From: Triplophysa rosa
Taxonomy: Eukaryota > Chordata > Actinopteri > Cypriniformes > Nemacheilidae
DNA length: 64,000 bases
NCBI RefSeq assembly: GCF_024868665.1
Contig: NC_079893.1
Span: 13,680,613-13,744,612 of the forward strand
Direction of reading: 5' to 3'
Position numbers and translations under genes: made by a program. Within the stretch, counting starts at the first letter, position 1. Each line of letters opens with the position of its first letter. Positions 54,101-64,000 of the stretch are shown here, piece by piece. The notes beneath the pieces are model-generated. The model ran no database searches. It was given only the letters and a program-made list of their open reading frames with translations, and was not told where the DNA came from.

Positions 54101-57100
54101 GTATTAAAAAGTGTTTTTCAACTTTGACAACACAATATTTAATCATTTAAAAAGTACAGTGTTTTTCAATTTAGACATCCGAGCTTTAGGAAGGACAACG
54201 ACAATATGTTTTTTTCCTTAATATATTCCTTACCTGAGGTGCTGTGCATCTTGATTGGCTCTAAGCTCTTTGCCTGTGAAGTTCTCCACACCTGGTGAGT
54301 CTGGATTGGTGGAGCCACTGCTTAACCTATCACTGCTCTCGTACCCCGACTCCGTCCTCTGAATCATCCAGTTATCACTCCGCTGTGCTACATTAGTTCC
54401 GCCTTTAGGCCGCGTTGCCATCATCTGACGCTGGGACTCCTGGGAGCTTTGGCTTTCCGTCTCTAACCGTGAGTCATCTTCATAGATAGTCATCAGACCT
54501 TTTTGCTTTTCCTTCATCAGACCTCGTTCCTGACCAAAGCGACGGATGCATCGAGGACTTCCACGCTGTTGCTGCTGCTTACGTCGTTCTAGCTCACTCA
54601 ACACGCTGTCGACATTTAGGACTTCTCGCACTGGTCTCCACGAGGGCTTGGATTTGCCCCGCTCGGGGAGATTCGTTGACCCGCGATGGCTGAGAGATGA
54701 TGAGTCGTTGTGACGGATGGTACTGGTTGCCATTCCGTCATTTGAGCGAGACTCCTGGGGTGATCCGCGAGGGTATGTTAAAGAATACTCGGCTCGACAG
54801 ACTCGTGAGGGGAGAGTTCTTTGCCTCTGGTCAGAATGAGATCTCGGGCCATTCTCAGGGGGAGAGGATGAGCGAGGATATAACACATCTTATGAAGACA
54901 AAAAAAAACATTTTTTGGGGCAAATTCCATCAAAAGCTTGCTGTTCAGACAGTACATACATTCACAGAAAAAAAATGAAGAGACCACTCTAGTTTAGCCT
55001 TTAATCAGCATCAATTAAAAAGGTCCAAGTACGATACATTTTGGTTTTTAATTTACTGCCCTGAATTCGATTTTTTTATTCCCCTAATAGGAGTAAGGAT
55101 TACGTAATGGGCTTTGATCCCAGGGAACACACATAATCATAAAAAGTATACTTTGAATGCACTGTAAGTTATCCAAAAGTGTCTGCCAAATACAATGCAT
55201 ATTGGTAAATGAAAAATGGTAGGTAAGGGAACATGCAAAAAGTTTACACTTTAAGTACAAACAAACCCTCATTTTGATTGTAGGGACAGCCCTTTACACA
55301 TTAGGAAGAGGATTTTATCCAAAGTGACTTACATTTTTCTCTCAATTTATAAATCTTTTCAGTATATGTGTTCCCTATAGGAATCACAACCCTCAACCCT
55401 CATCTCCTGTCTTAAGCCCATTGCACATTGAGTCCGAAATTTGCATCCGAAATTTCCGCACGTTAAAAAATAAATACGACCTCACGTTGTGTCAATCACA
55501 TTTACACACTGCCTCCGATATTTTCGTCCGTCATTAAAAAATTCAGACCGGGTTCGATTTTCTGCGTTTTCGCATCCGTATCAAGCGTTTTGAGTGGCCT
55601 TTTATAACAAATCAGAGACACCGTACAAACGAGAGACAAATACGAAAAAACCGCATACGAAAATGTCGGACTGTATGTGCAAAGACCTTTACAGTCAATT
55701 CACTTTACGAAGTGGCCCTGGTCACACTGTCAGAGTTCTTTTGCAATAATGACTGATTGCACATTAAAGCCCATTGCACATCTGAAATTTGCATCCGAAA
55801 TTTTCACACGTTAAAAAATAAACACGACCTCATGTTGTGTCAACCACATTTACACACTGCCTCCGATATTTTCGTCCGTCATAAAAAAATTCGGACTGGG
55901 TCCGATTTTCTGCATTTTTCGCATCCGTAGCAAGGATTTTGAAAGGTGTTTTGACAATTCAGAGACACCGTACAAACCAGCGCCAAATCTGACAAATGTC
56001 TCCATTAAAGGTTCAAAAGAGACATCTGAGACAAAGCTAATACTTAAATCAAACTCCATAAAATCTCCTGAGCTATGAAATAGCAAAACAATTATCCGGG
56101 TACCTTTGTGTGGGAGGGAGTCAGATCTTCGGTAGCTTCTTTCACTCTCTCTCCTCTGTCCTCGGTGAGAAAATTCCCTGGAAGACTCCCTGTACCTGCT
56201 GGGACTTTCTGGAAGCACTTTAACTGGGATATTGAAAAGAAGGATTTCGGTAAGATCATTAATGGAAAGTACTTTCTTTTCATAACAGTGATTTTCAAAT
56301 GCAATCCCTATAGAGGCCTAAAATACTGTGTGGACATGTGCTGATGTCAATGACTTACACCGATTGGTAGAAGACTGCATTGTTGTTTTGTGGGATCCCT
56401 GATTTGTTCGTTGGGAACCAACACTCACATCTCTCACACTGTCGAGTTTCCTAGAGCCTGACAGCTGAGTGTCTAAATCATAGAGAGAGAAATCATTTAA
56501 TTAAACTTTAGACCGAACGTTTTTTTTCCAAATCCATACTACAGTATGCAATGCTTTTCAAAACTTTTCATAATTTACGCATTTTTGGTAAATTCTCCAA
56601 GCTGCTCATTTTATACAGTGTACGCATATGGTAACCAGAAGCTGTTGAACTCCAAAAAAGTCATATAACTGCAGTTTAAACTTTCTACTAACCTCCTTTG
56701 TGCTCCACAGACAAAATACACAATCTATTATTATTAACAATAATCCTGTTAAAATGTATCTATCCAAAGTCTATCCTGTCATATTTTATCCTAACAGAAC
56801 TGCTGTAATGGGGTTTATGCTAATTAAGATTACAAATATATTATATATTCTGTATATTGTGTAATCAAATAAACCACTGCAATTTTCAACTGAGCAAACA
56901 GCTTTGGGTAGAGATGACCTCCTAAACTACATTACATCTCTGCTCCATCTGCAAACTTCTGCTGAGAGAGAAAGAGGACACGCTTGCTTATTATGTGCTT
57001 ATATAGGACACCCTGTAAGATGCCCCAGATGTTTGCAGAGGAAAAAACAAGTTCACGGATTACTGCACATCCCACAGGTGAATAGCTAAACAAATCTGCC

Positions 57101-58069
57101 ACTGACTAGTGTACACACAGTGATATAATAAAATTAAATAACAGGGAAGTGGGAAGAGAATAGGAGAAGAGGGAACAACATTCAAACTCACTATACCACA
57201 AACATTTTTATTTTACATTTAAGTCTGTTAAATATATAGTATAAAAATACAGCAACAGTGTTAATACTAGTTGGTTTTAAATAAAATACATTTAAAATAA
57301 AACGCAACTGTTTCCCATTCAGTAATGGACAGCAAAGCCAAACTTTAATTGGCAATGTTGTATTATAGTCTTACATTTGAGGACAGTAAAAGGGTTGGTA
57401 AACTTATGGCACTGCAAGCGGTCTATCACTACAGGGACAGCACTGGTGTTCTGCTCAGCAGAAATGTTGCCAGTTCAGTCTAAAGCACAAAGCTCAGCAG
57501 GGACCAGAAGAGCAAGCCAGCACAAATCCCACATTAAACATCCTTCCAAAAGCACCAGAGGAACAAATCCAGCAAAAACATTAAGACCTTTCACAGTCTC
57601 CAAAAGACTCAGTAAGATACTCAAAAGCCCAGCAGAGCATGTAAGTTATTAAGTGGACATATTTATTCAACAGTACCGATGAAAAATAGCTAGTAGAACT
57701 GCAATAGATACCAATGCAGCATTCTGCCCTTTGCCGCATCCCACTACGAATGAAAATGTACTGTACAACAGCAAAACCTTTGCTTTCAGAGGCCAGCTGT
57801 TTTGACAAATAACATAAAAATAAAGTAACAGAAAAAAAGAGAATGAAAAATAAAAGTAAAACTACTTACAGATATTCATGGGAAAATAAGAATGCTTTCC
57901 CATACCAATAGGGGTTTGTGAGTATGACAGCCTGGGCAGAATATCCATTTATCACATCAGTGAGAGGAAAGCAAGAATGGAAGAGAGAATGGAGGGAGAA
58001 TTCGGTGGAGGGGACGGGTGATAACAGCGCTATGCAGAGGCCAGAGTGAAGGGATTAGGAGAGACAGAC

Positions 58070-58133
<64 letters not shown>

Positions 58134-61100
58134 TAAAAGCAGAGAGAGTGAGCGCGTGGGTGATAATCCCTGTCCTCTAGAGTTCAGAGACCCATGCAGA
58201 AATTAACTCATCCACCTAGTAAATGTTCACCATAAAACTGGAATTTGTGCTCAAAATCAGACAAACAAATGGAACGTCGGAATGGATAAAAGCACAATTT
58301 ACGTAACTCACAGCTCCTGTCAAAAGGTGGTCTTGTACATTCTTTTATACAAAGTTACTTTGTAATACAGAAGTCTCTTAAATAAATGAATATATCATTA
58401 TTATGCACATATTTTATTACAATAGCTTGATTAACATGTTTTGTCATTATAAACTGTTGGATAGAAACGTACACAGATTTGAATCCACTATTAGGAGTTG
58501 TCTCACCTGTCCCTTTTCCATTAAGGGGGAAGTTATAACGGGACCACATGGTGGTCTGTCTGGGAGCATCCTCATTAGACACTGCAGTACCATCCGGGTT
58601 GGCATAGAACAGGAGAAGCGGCTGGAAGTGACCCCGGATACATTTAGATGCCACATCTTTCCACTTGGAGCCAATCTAAATATTGAAAGAGAAAATCTGA
58701 CCATATCATTGCTGCACTGGCTTCTGTCATATTACTAATAAAGATTGTAAAAGTGTAACTCCCCAGTATTTAAGCAATCTTCTGCACTCTATAATCAGTC
58801 ATTTTTATTAAAGTCACAAAATCTTTCCAGTATGTCACCTACATCTACCTGTCAAAAATTTTGTTTTGCTGCATTAGTTTGGTTTTCCAGAACATAACCA
58901 ATTGCCACAATTCGTAATTCAGAACCCAAATATAACTTTAAAATTGCATGGTACCACAACAGCCTGGCATTACAGAAAACCCTACTCCAAAAGATTTTGT
59001 TGTATAATATGTGCTAAATACCTCTTTTACAGTTGCATCATCAAAAAAGATCCATTTGGAAGACTTGCTGTGATAAGCAAATGCTAAATAATGTCGACTA
59101 GAGTAACAGATCATTCCCACCAGGTGGAGATCTCGTTTCTTGGCATTTTCATCAGTCACTCTATAGAACAGCTTAGGAAAGAGAGAACAATAAAAACACG
59201 CAAGATGAGAAAGCCATTCTGAAGCACTGTGCTTTCCCGTTTAAGCTATAGAAATTGTCCAATATATATATAGTCATTACTATTTTTATTCTCAGTAAAA
59301 AGACTTTTGCATTTCGCCTTTAACTGACATGCAAGGTTGAGTTATAATGTGCAATTTTTTAATAGAAGTATAGCCCAAAGAAATTCAGAATCTTTTCCTG
59401 TTGTACGTGTGATGGGAAACTCCCATCCGGTTGGACTTTCTCAACCATGCAACATTCTTTACCAAAACATCTATAATATATGATAAAATGTGTTTGTTTT
59501 GTCAGATTAAGTGCTAATCTGTAATTACGTGTATGTATATACATATATAACAAAATCCTCCTGCATGCAATAGAATCAAAACTGAGATTTGACCCTCACC
59601 CCAGAGAGATTGAGGTTTGGTCCTAGGGAGCGAATGACGTCTTCAGTGAGGTCAGACTGTTCAGCATCCCAGACAAAGCCAATAGTGACAATCTCTGGAC
59701 AGTTCATCAGCACACGGCGGATTTTGATACTCTGCCCACAGTTACTCTGCAATCCACAAGAGCATGACTAAATTACATTTGACTAAATTATATTTAGAAA
59801 TAAAAATACATACCAATAAGTTATTCAGTAAATCAACAGTTTAATTAATGTTAAATATGTAAAAATCTTTTTTTTTGCAAAAGATAAATGTTCAGTGCCT
59901 AAAAGCAGCAGCTTTAAATGACCTGCAATAACTTACATTTGGAAACAAATCTTTAGCAAAAAAAAATCTCAAGAGGATTTCAAAGAATGGAAAGAGGAGG
60001 GATGGAAAAACTCAGATAGGTTTTAGGGGCATGATACGCTTTAAAAAAACAAGTAACCTATCGCAACTGATTTAACAAGATTTAACTGGATTTAACAAGA
60101 TGTTTATGTAAAGCTTGTTCATGTAAAACTGGGAAATACTGTATTTTGACAAGCACAAGATTAAGATGTGGTCGAGGTATCAACATCCTTATTTAGCGGC
60201 CATACTACAGTATATGAAGTCTTTGGTCAAGATATGAGTTGCCAAAAAATGTTGGATGCTTTACAGATACCATCAGACTCCTTGTTCCTGTGACAGCACT
60301 CATTTGAAGTTTGAATAATTTATAAAAACTGAATTGAAATCTGTAGTATACACACACTATAGGAAACACATGCCCGGTTTCACAGACAAGGTTTAAGGCT
60401 GTATGTCCCAGACTAAAATGAATGTGTGACCTGTCTTAACTGAATATAACTTGGCCAGAAATATCTTAAAATATATCAGTGCCATTGTTTTGTCTCGAGA
60501 TTCTCACCAGTAATGTATTCTTCTAATGCATTTTTATTAAAGCAACATATCTTAATTCAACTAAGGCATTGTCCTGTCTTAAGCTAAGCCGTGTCTGTGA
60601 AACCGGGCCACAGTGTCTTTATCCACATGAACAGTCACAATAAAGCTAATGCAGAATATTTTCACAATAACCCAACAGTGTTATTGTTGCAAATTTACAA
60701 TGCTGGAAGTTAAAAAAATCCCCTTGTACATGTGTGCTTGTTTAACTCTTTACTTTTATTTTGTAAACTTGCACTGTACAAAATTAAAACCTGCACTTAA
60801 AAAATGTAGTACAAAAGCTAGCTGCCTTCATTTTTTTAATTAAATCAAATTAGCTTCACAAGTCACTTAAATTGAAATTATATTAAACTGTCTTATAAAA
60901 TGAAGTTGAAATTTATATGAAAAAAGTTATATAAAATGCTAGTAGGAAATCGGTTTAATATCATTTAAATTCAAATGACACGTAAAGCCAATTTGATTTA
61001 GCTTAAACATTTAAGGCCGGCCTTTTAAGTTGAAATAGCAATATTCTTACAGAGTGTATTTTTTATTTCTTGTTGTCATTTTGTTCTAGTTTCCTGTTGA

Positions 61101-63343
61101 TGTGTTGATAGTTAGCACTCCAAGAAGAAACCAGCAGCAGATGAGCTTGAATAGGAGCTTGAATAACAATGGTCCAGAAGCACTTCCTGTTTTCGTTTTC
61201 ACATTTCAAGTTTTTAAGGTGTTTGCTTAATATTTTTGTGTTATTGTTGTGTTATTAAGCAAAGATCTTGGAAGAAACCTATCAGGTGACAGTTTCTGGT
61301 GTACAGCCGGAGAATGAGAAAATGAGTGAAATCAACATTTTGGTACTTTCTATGGTACTAACACAGAGCAAGGTTTGAACAAGAATTATGGGCTTCTAAA
61401 CAAAATCACAGGTTCTTTGACAACAGATTGAGGTGTTTTAATTTTCTTCCCTCCTTCCACAGGCACAGTAATTTGAATTTAAAAACAGAGTTGAGTTTCA
61501 ATTGGGTTAACTGAAATAAATTGTATAAATAATTAACAAACAAAGTACAAAGATAAAGTTTAAAGGGAGAGTTCACTAAAAAATAATTCACCAACCATAT
61601 TCAAACCATAAATGATTTTCCTTCTTCTGTGGTACACAAAAGATGATGATTCAGTCGCATTGTGTCAATGGAAGTCAATAAGGGACATTGTTGTTTGGTT
61701 ACCAACGTTCTTCAAAATTTCTTCATTTGTGCATAAGAATGTCCCTAAGGTTTGGAATTACATGAGGGTGAGTAAATGATGACAGAATTTTCCTTTTTGA
61801 GTGAACTGTGCCATTAAAAGAACTGATCATACCGCAACATACAGTAGCAATGTACACATCAAAAGCATGCAATCTTCTGCAATGCCCAAAGGTTGAACAC
61901 TCCCATCTCTGCAATATACACAGAAATCTCAGTCCCGTCCGAATCAGTTCCAGCAATCACATCTATCAGGTGATATGAATTGTAACTCAAACCCGTTTAG
62001 AAAACAAGTACGGTCTGAATTGGGATTTAGTCATGCCTAAAGTCATTTTCGTGAAACAGTTCACTCTGTTATCAAAGAACCAGGGATTACATTAAGTAAC
62101 CCATTATTTCAGTTCATCATGCCTCTAAAAAAGACAAACAAACAAATATATATAAACAAATGTGGCAGCATCTGGCGAGCATGCAACTTGTTTAAAGAAA
62201 ATAAGAGTTTATATACTGGGCAGTTACGGAGATCTCCAATAGTGTTAGCTGCCTGCAGCAGTTCACCAAACATGTCTGAGCGCAGTCTGTCTGTCTTCTC
62301 CAGGACACGCTCCACTTGTTGACTGATAAAAGAGCACAGAGGAAGCATTAATTGTAGACAGTGTAATAAATGTAACCTAAACTCTTCAATGCAAACAATG
62401 TTTTTCTATGCAGTTTCTCGAGCTGTCAAATTTTATCTTTTGTCCCTGTCAAAGACGACAATTTCCATGAGATGATTAGAATGGGTCAACGGGACACTAT
62501 CCACTTAGGGATAGTTCACCCAAAAACGTAAATTCTGTTATCATTTACATACCCTCTTGTCATTTCAAACCTGTGTGACTTTCTTTCTTCTGCAGAACAC
62601 AAAAGATATTTTGAAGAATGTTGGTAACCGAACAACGACGGTACCCATTCACTTGCATTGGTTTGTACAATAGAAGTAAATGGGTTTTGCCGTTGTTCAG
62701 AATTTTCATTTTTAGGGTTCTTAACAAAGAAAGTACACACAGTACAGTAATATTTGGAGGAATATTTGTTAACTGGAGTAAAGAAAACTTTCTCTACAGA
62801 ATATAAACCACTTGATGATTTCACTCACCAGAGTGCTGTGGAAGACACATAGTGCACAAGCTCAGTGAAAGGGTGAGGGTCTGATGATGCCCCACAACTA
62901 CGACAAACAAACTATACAGGGAAAGAAACTAAAGTGAGGGTCTAACCAAACAAATATAACAGCAGAAACATCCCATACATTGTACTTTATTAGACTGCTG
63001 TGGATTAGTAACATAAATATATAACATACTGTATAGTGCTTTCATACTGTATAAGTCTTATTTTGGTCGCTTTTTACTATTTGTAAAGTGTATAAACACT
63101 CTTTGGAATTAAGAATTTAATTCCTTGAAATAATTTAAAACATGCTTGGGTTAATAATTGCATTAAATGTGTGAAAAGTCAATTGTATTATGTAATTGCA
63201 ACAATGAACATGAGTCAGAGACAAAGTACCTGCTCATAGAGAGTCATGGCAAACTTCTGGTGGGTGATGCATGATTTGGAAGTACAAATTTCTGTTGCTG
63301 AGTCAGACACAAGGTGCAGGTGTATCCTTTCCAGAATGTTCTC
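48178..63343 (-). CDS. usp53: Ubiquitin-specific peptidase 53, 3' part (5' exons off the right edge)
   Basis: Exons in transcript order: 63343-63230, 62911-62829, 62322-62217, 59746-59600, 59171-59022, 58675-58507, 56472-56359, 56223-56104, 54888-54234, 53832-53768, 52039-51973, 50634-49868, 48254-48178. Phases agree, giving 877 aa; the human protein is about 1073 aa. The visible USP domain shows [27 protein letters not shown], a CRSCG zinc-binding pair, [26 protein letters not shown] and the His box RHYLAFAYH. The catalytic Cys exon is outside. The long tail has [36 protein letters not shown] and [20 protein letters not shown], all USP53 signatures. USP53 works at tight junctions; loss causes cholestasis and deafness (established). 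The last exon is less certain: reading through the 49868 donor would stop at 49845 instead. Whether this is the a or b fish paralogue cannot be told. Confidence 0.92.
48401..49756. mobile_element. GGATTAGTTCA-ended element, interrupted by copy C
   Basis: The left end GGATTAGTTCACCCAGAAAT and right end ATTTTGGGCTGAACTAATCC are inverted repeats. The phrase CATCATAAAAG is split from TGGCCCAAACAACTC by the 521 bp copy C; rejoined across one AAAAG it reads like the intact family. It lies in the last usp53 intron. Confidence 0.75.
48518..49038 (+). mobile_element. TGTCAYGG-family element, copy C (nested)
   Basis: Ends TGTCATGG and CCGTGACA, flanked by AAAAG on each side (48513-48517, 49039-49043). 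Same order of blocks as copy A: hairpin CATATTATTG/CAATAACATG, CCAGTGTCTCGTCATTG, CTATATAATACCC box, AATAAATAT, GCGTTTGGGTTCT. Slightly shorter than A and B. Open frames here (48571-49127) belong to the repeat. Confidence 0.75.
50744..50996. mobile_element. AGGGATGTCA/TGACAGCCCT palindromic repeat
   Basis: Inverted ends AGGGATGTCAAATGA and TTTGTTTGACAGCCCT with mirror-image interior words (GTGTTTACATAATATATG, TACTGTACATATTAATTTTG and their complement). A decayed copy of a common fish repeat that begins 'agggctgtca'. Located in a usp53 intron. Confidence 0.7.
51150..51880. mobile_element. GGGGTGGTGCAATGGTGT fish repeat
   Basis: Starts AAAGGGGTGGTGCAATGGTG, followed by CATGCATTCTGACTT, GGTTTCGGAAAGTTTTTTTC and later GGGCCGCTTTAATAAC. 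This is the plan of a familiar non-autonomous fish repeat. It contains an 82-codon open frame ending at a donor-like GCG|GTAAGT, with no similarity to usp53 and no matching phase need. Confidence 0.5.
53871..53970. mobile_element. Short TGCTGTGTTCACA MITE
   Basis: A 100 bp unit with inverted ends TGCTGTGTTCACACC and TTGTGAACACAGCA. Centre contains the GCG-rich AACGCGAATTAAGCG and GAACGCGATTG words common in fish hAT-type MITEs. Confidence 0.65.
55414..55978 (+). repeat. Duplicated ~215 bp unit (two direct copies)
   Basis: Copies at about 55414-55630 and 55767-55978 share AAGCCCATTGCACAT, TTTGCATCCGAAATTT, CACGTTAAAAAATAAA, ACACTGCCTCCGATATTTTC and AGAGACACCGTACAAAC in the same order with few changes. 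They lie about 350 bp apart in the usp53 intron before the exon at 54888. The second copy is slightly shortened. Confidence 0.8.
58073..58131 (+). repeat. (GA)~29 microsatellite
   Basis: A pure GA run, CT on the usp53 transcribed strand, in the intron between the 58675 and 56472 exons; flanked by GACAGACAGACAG. Confidence 0.95.
60372..60609. mobile_element. GCCCGGTTTCACAGAC palindromic MITE, copy 2
   Basis: Same ends and interior order as 43485-43728: GCCCGGTTTCACAGACAAGG at left and GTCTGTGAAACCGGGCC at right. In the usp53 intron between exons at 62217 and 59746. Confidence 0.8.
61560..61817. mobile_element. TTAAAGGGAGAGTTCACT palindromic element
   Basis: Left end TTAAAGGGAGAGTTCACTAA and right end GAGTGAACTGTGCCATTAA are inverted repeats; interior carries GATGACAGAATTTTCC. 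Same family as 20948-21317. In a usp53 intron. Confidence 0.75.
62505..62720. mobile_element. TTAGGGATAGTTCACCC element, partial
   Basis: Left end intact, followed by AATTCTGTTATCATTTACAT, TTCTGCAGAACACAAAAG and GGTACCCATTCACTT, as in the fabp2-intron copy at 45463. The right arm stops early near TTCATTTTTAGGGTT. Confidence 0.7.
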
Positions 63344-64000
63344 CTGTCTCCCAAAATGTACAGAAAAGAACAGCAATGATCAATGGGGAATGAGATTATG
63401 TTGATACCTGACTGCCTTCTAGAGTTATTCTTAGCAGTAACCTGATAGTTCCTACTGTTATTTTTGTCATAATCGTCATTATTATAAGCATAAGCAGCAT
63501 ATCACAAAGTAGATTAAAGACACAAAGCAACTCCAAATAATTGATGCCAATAGGATTACAATTATTCAGTGATTATATTTGATTCCTCATACAGTTTACA
63601 ACTAGCCAATGCACCCAACACGTATAGAACAAAATCTGTATCTAGAAATGTGTACGGCCAAAAATCTGTGCAGTCTCTTGGTGAACGGTCTCAGAGATTG
63701 TCCTTTAAACGCCATTGTGTTCACTATTATGATGCTTAAAGGTCATCAAAGGCTTTATGTTGTGTAGTTTACACTATAAAACACAAACTGCAAAGCTCAT
63801 GAAATCTAAAGACCGTTGACCACGTAAATTCTGATGGTCACAACAAGTGAACGCCAGCAGTGACCCTGATCTAGAGCTGTAATCGGGCCTTAAAAGTTAG
63901 GCCCGACAGTGCCCGAGCCCGACAGAATTCGGCCCGAGCCCGACAAGTACATTTTGATTGACAGCTTTTTAAAAGCCCGAACCCGTTTACAGCCCGACAT
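63344..64000. other. Right-edge usp53 intron, ending in a GCCCGA repeat
   Basis: No exon recognised. From about 63878 the sequence is built of GGCCCGA / GCCCGAGCCCGACA words (CGGGCCTTAAAAGTTAGGCC and similar), the start of a common fish repeat that runs off the window. Confidence 0.6.

Noticed and set aside
56904..57089. 61-codon plus-strand frame with four Cys in CxxC-like spacing and a donor-like CACAG|GTGAAT
   Set aside because: No acceptor/ORF partner found and no recognised zinc-finger spacing; probably chance.
58018..58206. Arg-Glu repeat open frame
   Set aside because: Translation of the GA microsatellite.

Overview
This is a vertebrate nuclear window, almost certainly from a cypriniform (carp/zebrafish-like) fish. 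All genes are intron-rich with GT-AG splice sites. The encoded proteins match known vertebrate families residue for residue at diagnostic positions. The non-coding DNA is AT-rich, full of dinucleotide microsatellites, and packed with short palindromic DNA-transposon derivatives of the kind typical of cypriniform genomes. No tool was run: exon limits were read by eye from frame, phase and splice consensus, and family identity comes from remembered protein families.

Layout. (1) 1-2.2 kb: no gene; repeat-like DNA. (2) 2.6-8.2 kb, minus strand: complete map9 (microtubule-associated protein 9), 13 coding exons, 664 aa. (3) 8.2-18.2 kb: intergenic, with a nested transposon pair at 12.1-13.1 kb, a long palindromic element at 16.5-17.0 kb and an unrepetitive stretch near 15 kb that may be conserved non-coding DNA. 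(4) 18.2-24.3 kb, plus strand: gucy1a1, soluble guanylate cyclase alpha-1; its exon 2/exon 3 junction cannot be reconciled cleanly by eye. (5) 25.6-40.9 kb, plus strand: gucy1b1, soluble guanylate cyclase beta-1, 13 coding exons, 608 aa, first coding exon only the ATG. (6) 41-44.9 kb: intergenic, microsatellites and repeats. (7) 44.9-46.5 kb, plus strand: fabp2, intestinal fatty-acid-binding protein, 4 exons, 132 aa, with a TATA box. (8) 46.8-63.3 kb and beyond the right edge, minus strand: usp53, 3' thirteen coding exons; the 5' exons are outside the window.

How the genes relate. gucy1a1 and gucy1b1 lie head-to-tail and encode the two halves of one obligate heterodimer, the nitric oxide receptor that makes cGMP. 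The beta chain carries the haem ligand and guanine-recognition residues; the alpha chain carries the metal-binding aspartates. map9 next to the gucy1 pair is the vertebrate order known from human 4q32. fabp2 next to usp53 is the order known from human 4q26. Here the two blocks are joined, and fabp2 and usp53 converge tail-to-tail with poly(A) signals about 65 bp apart.

Mobile DNA. A roughly 520-615 bp family ending in TGTCAYGG/CCRTGACA occurs three times, each copy with a 5-6 bp target duplication and a conserved central hairpin; two copies sit inside other transposons. No bacterial-type system, CRISPR array, rRNA or tRNA was recognised.
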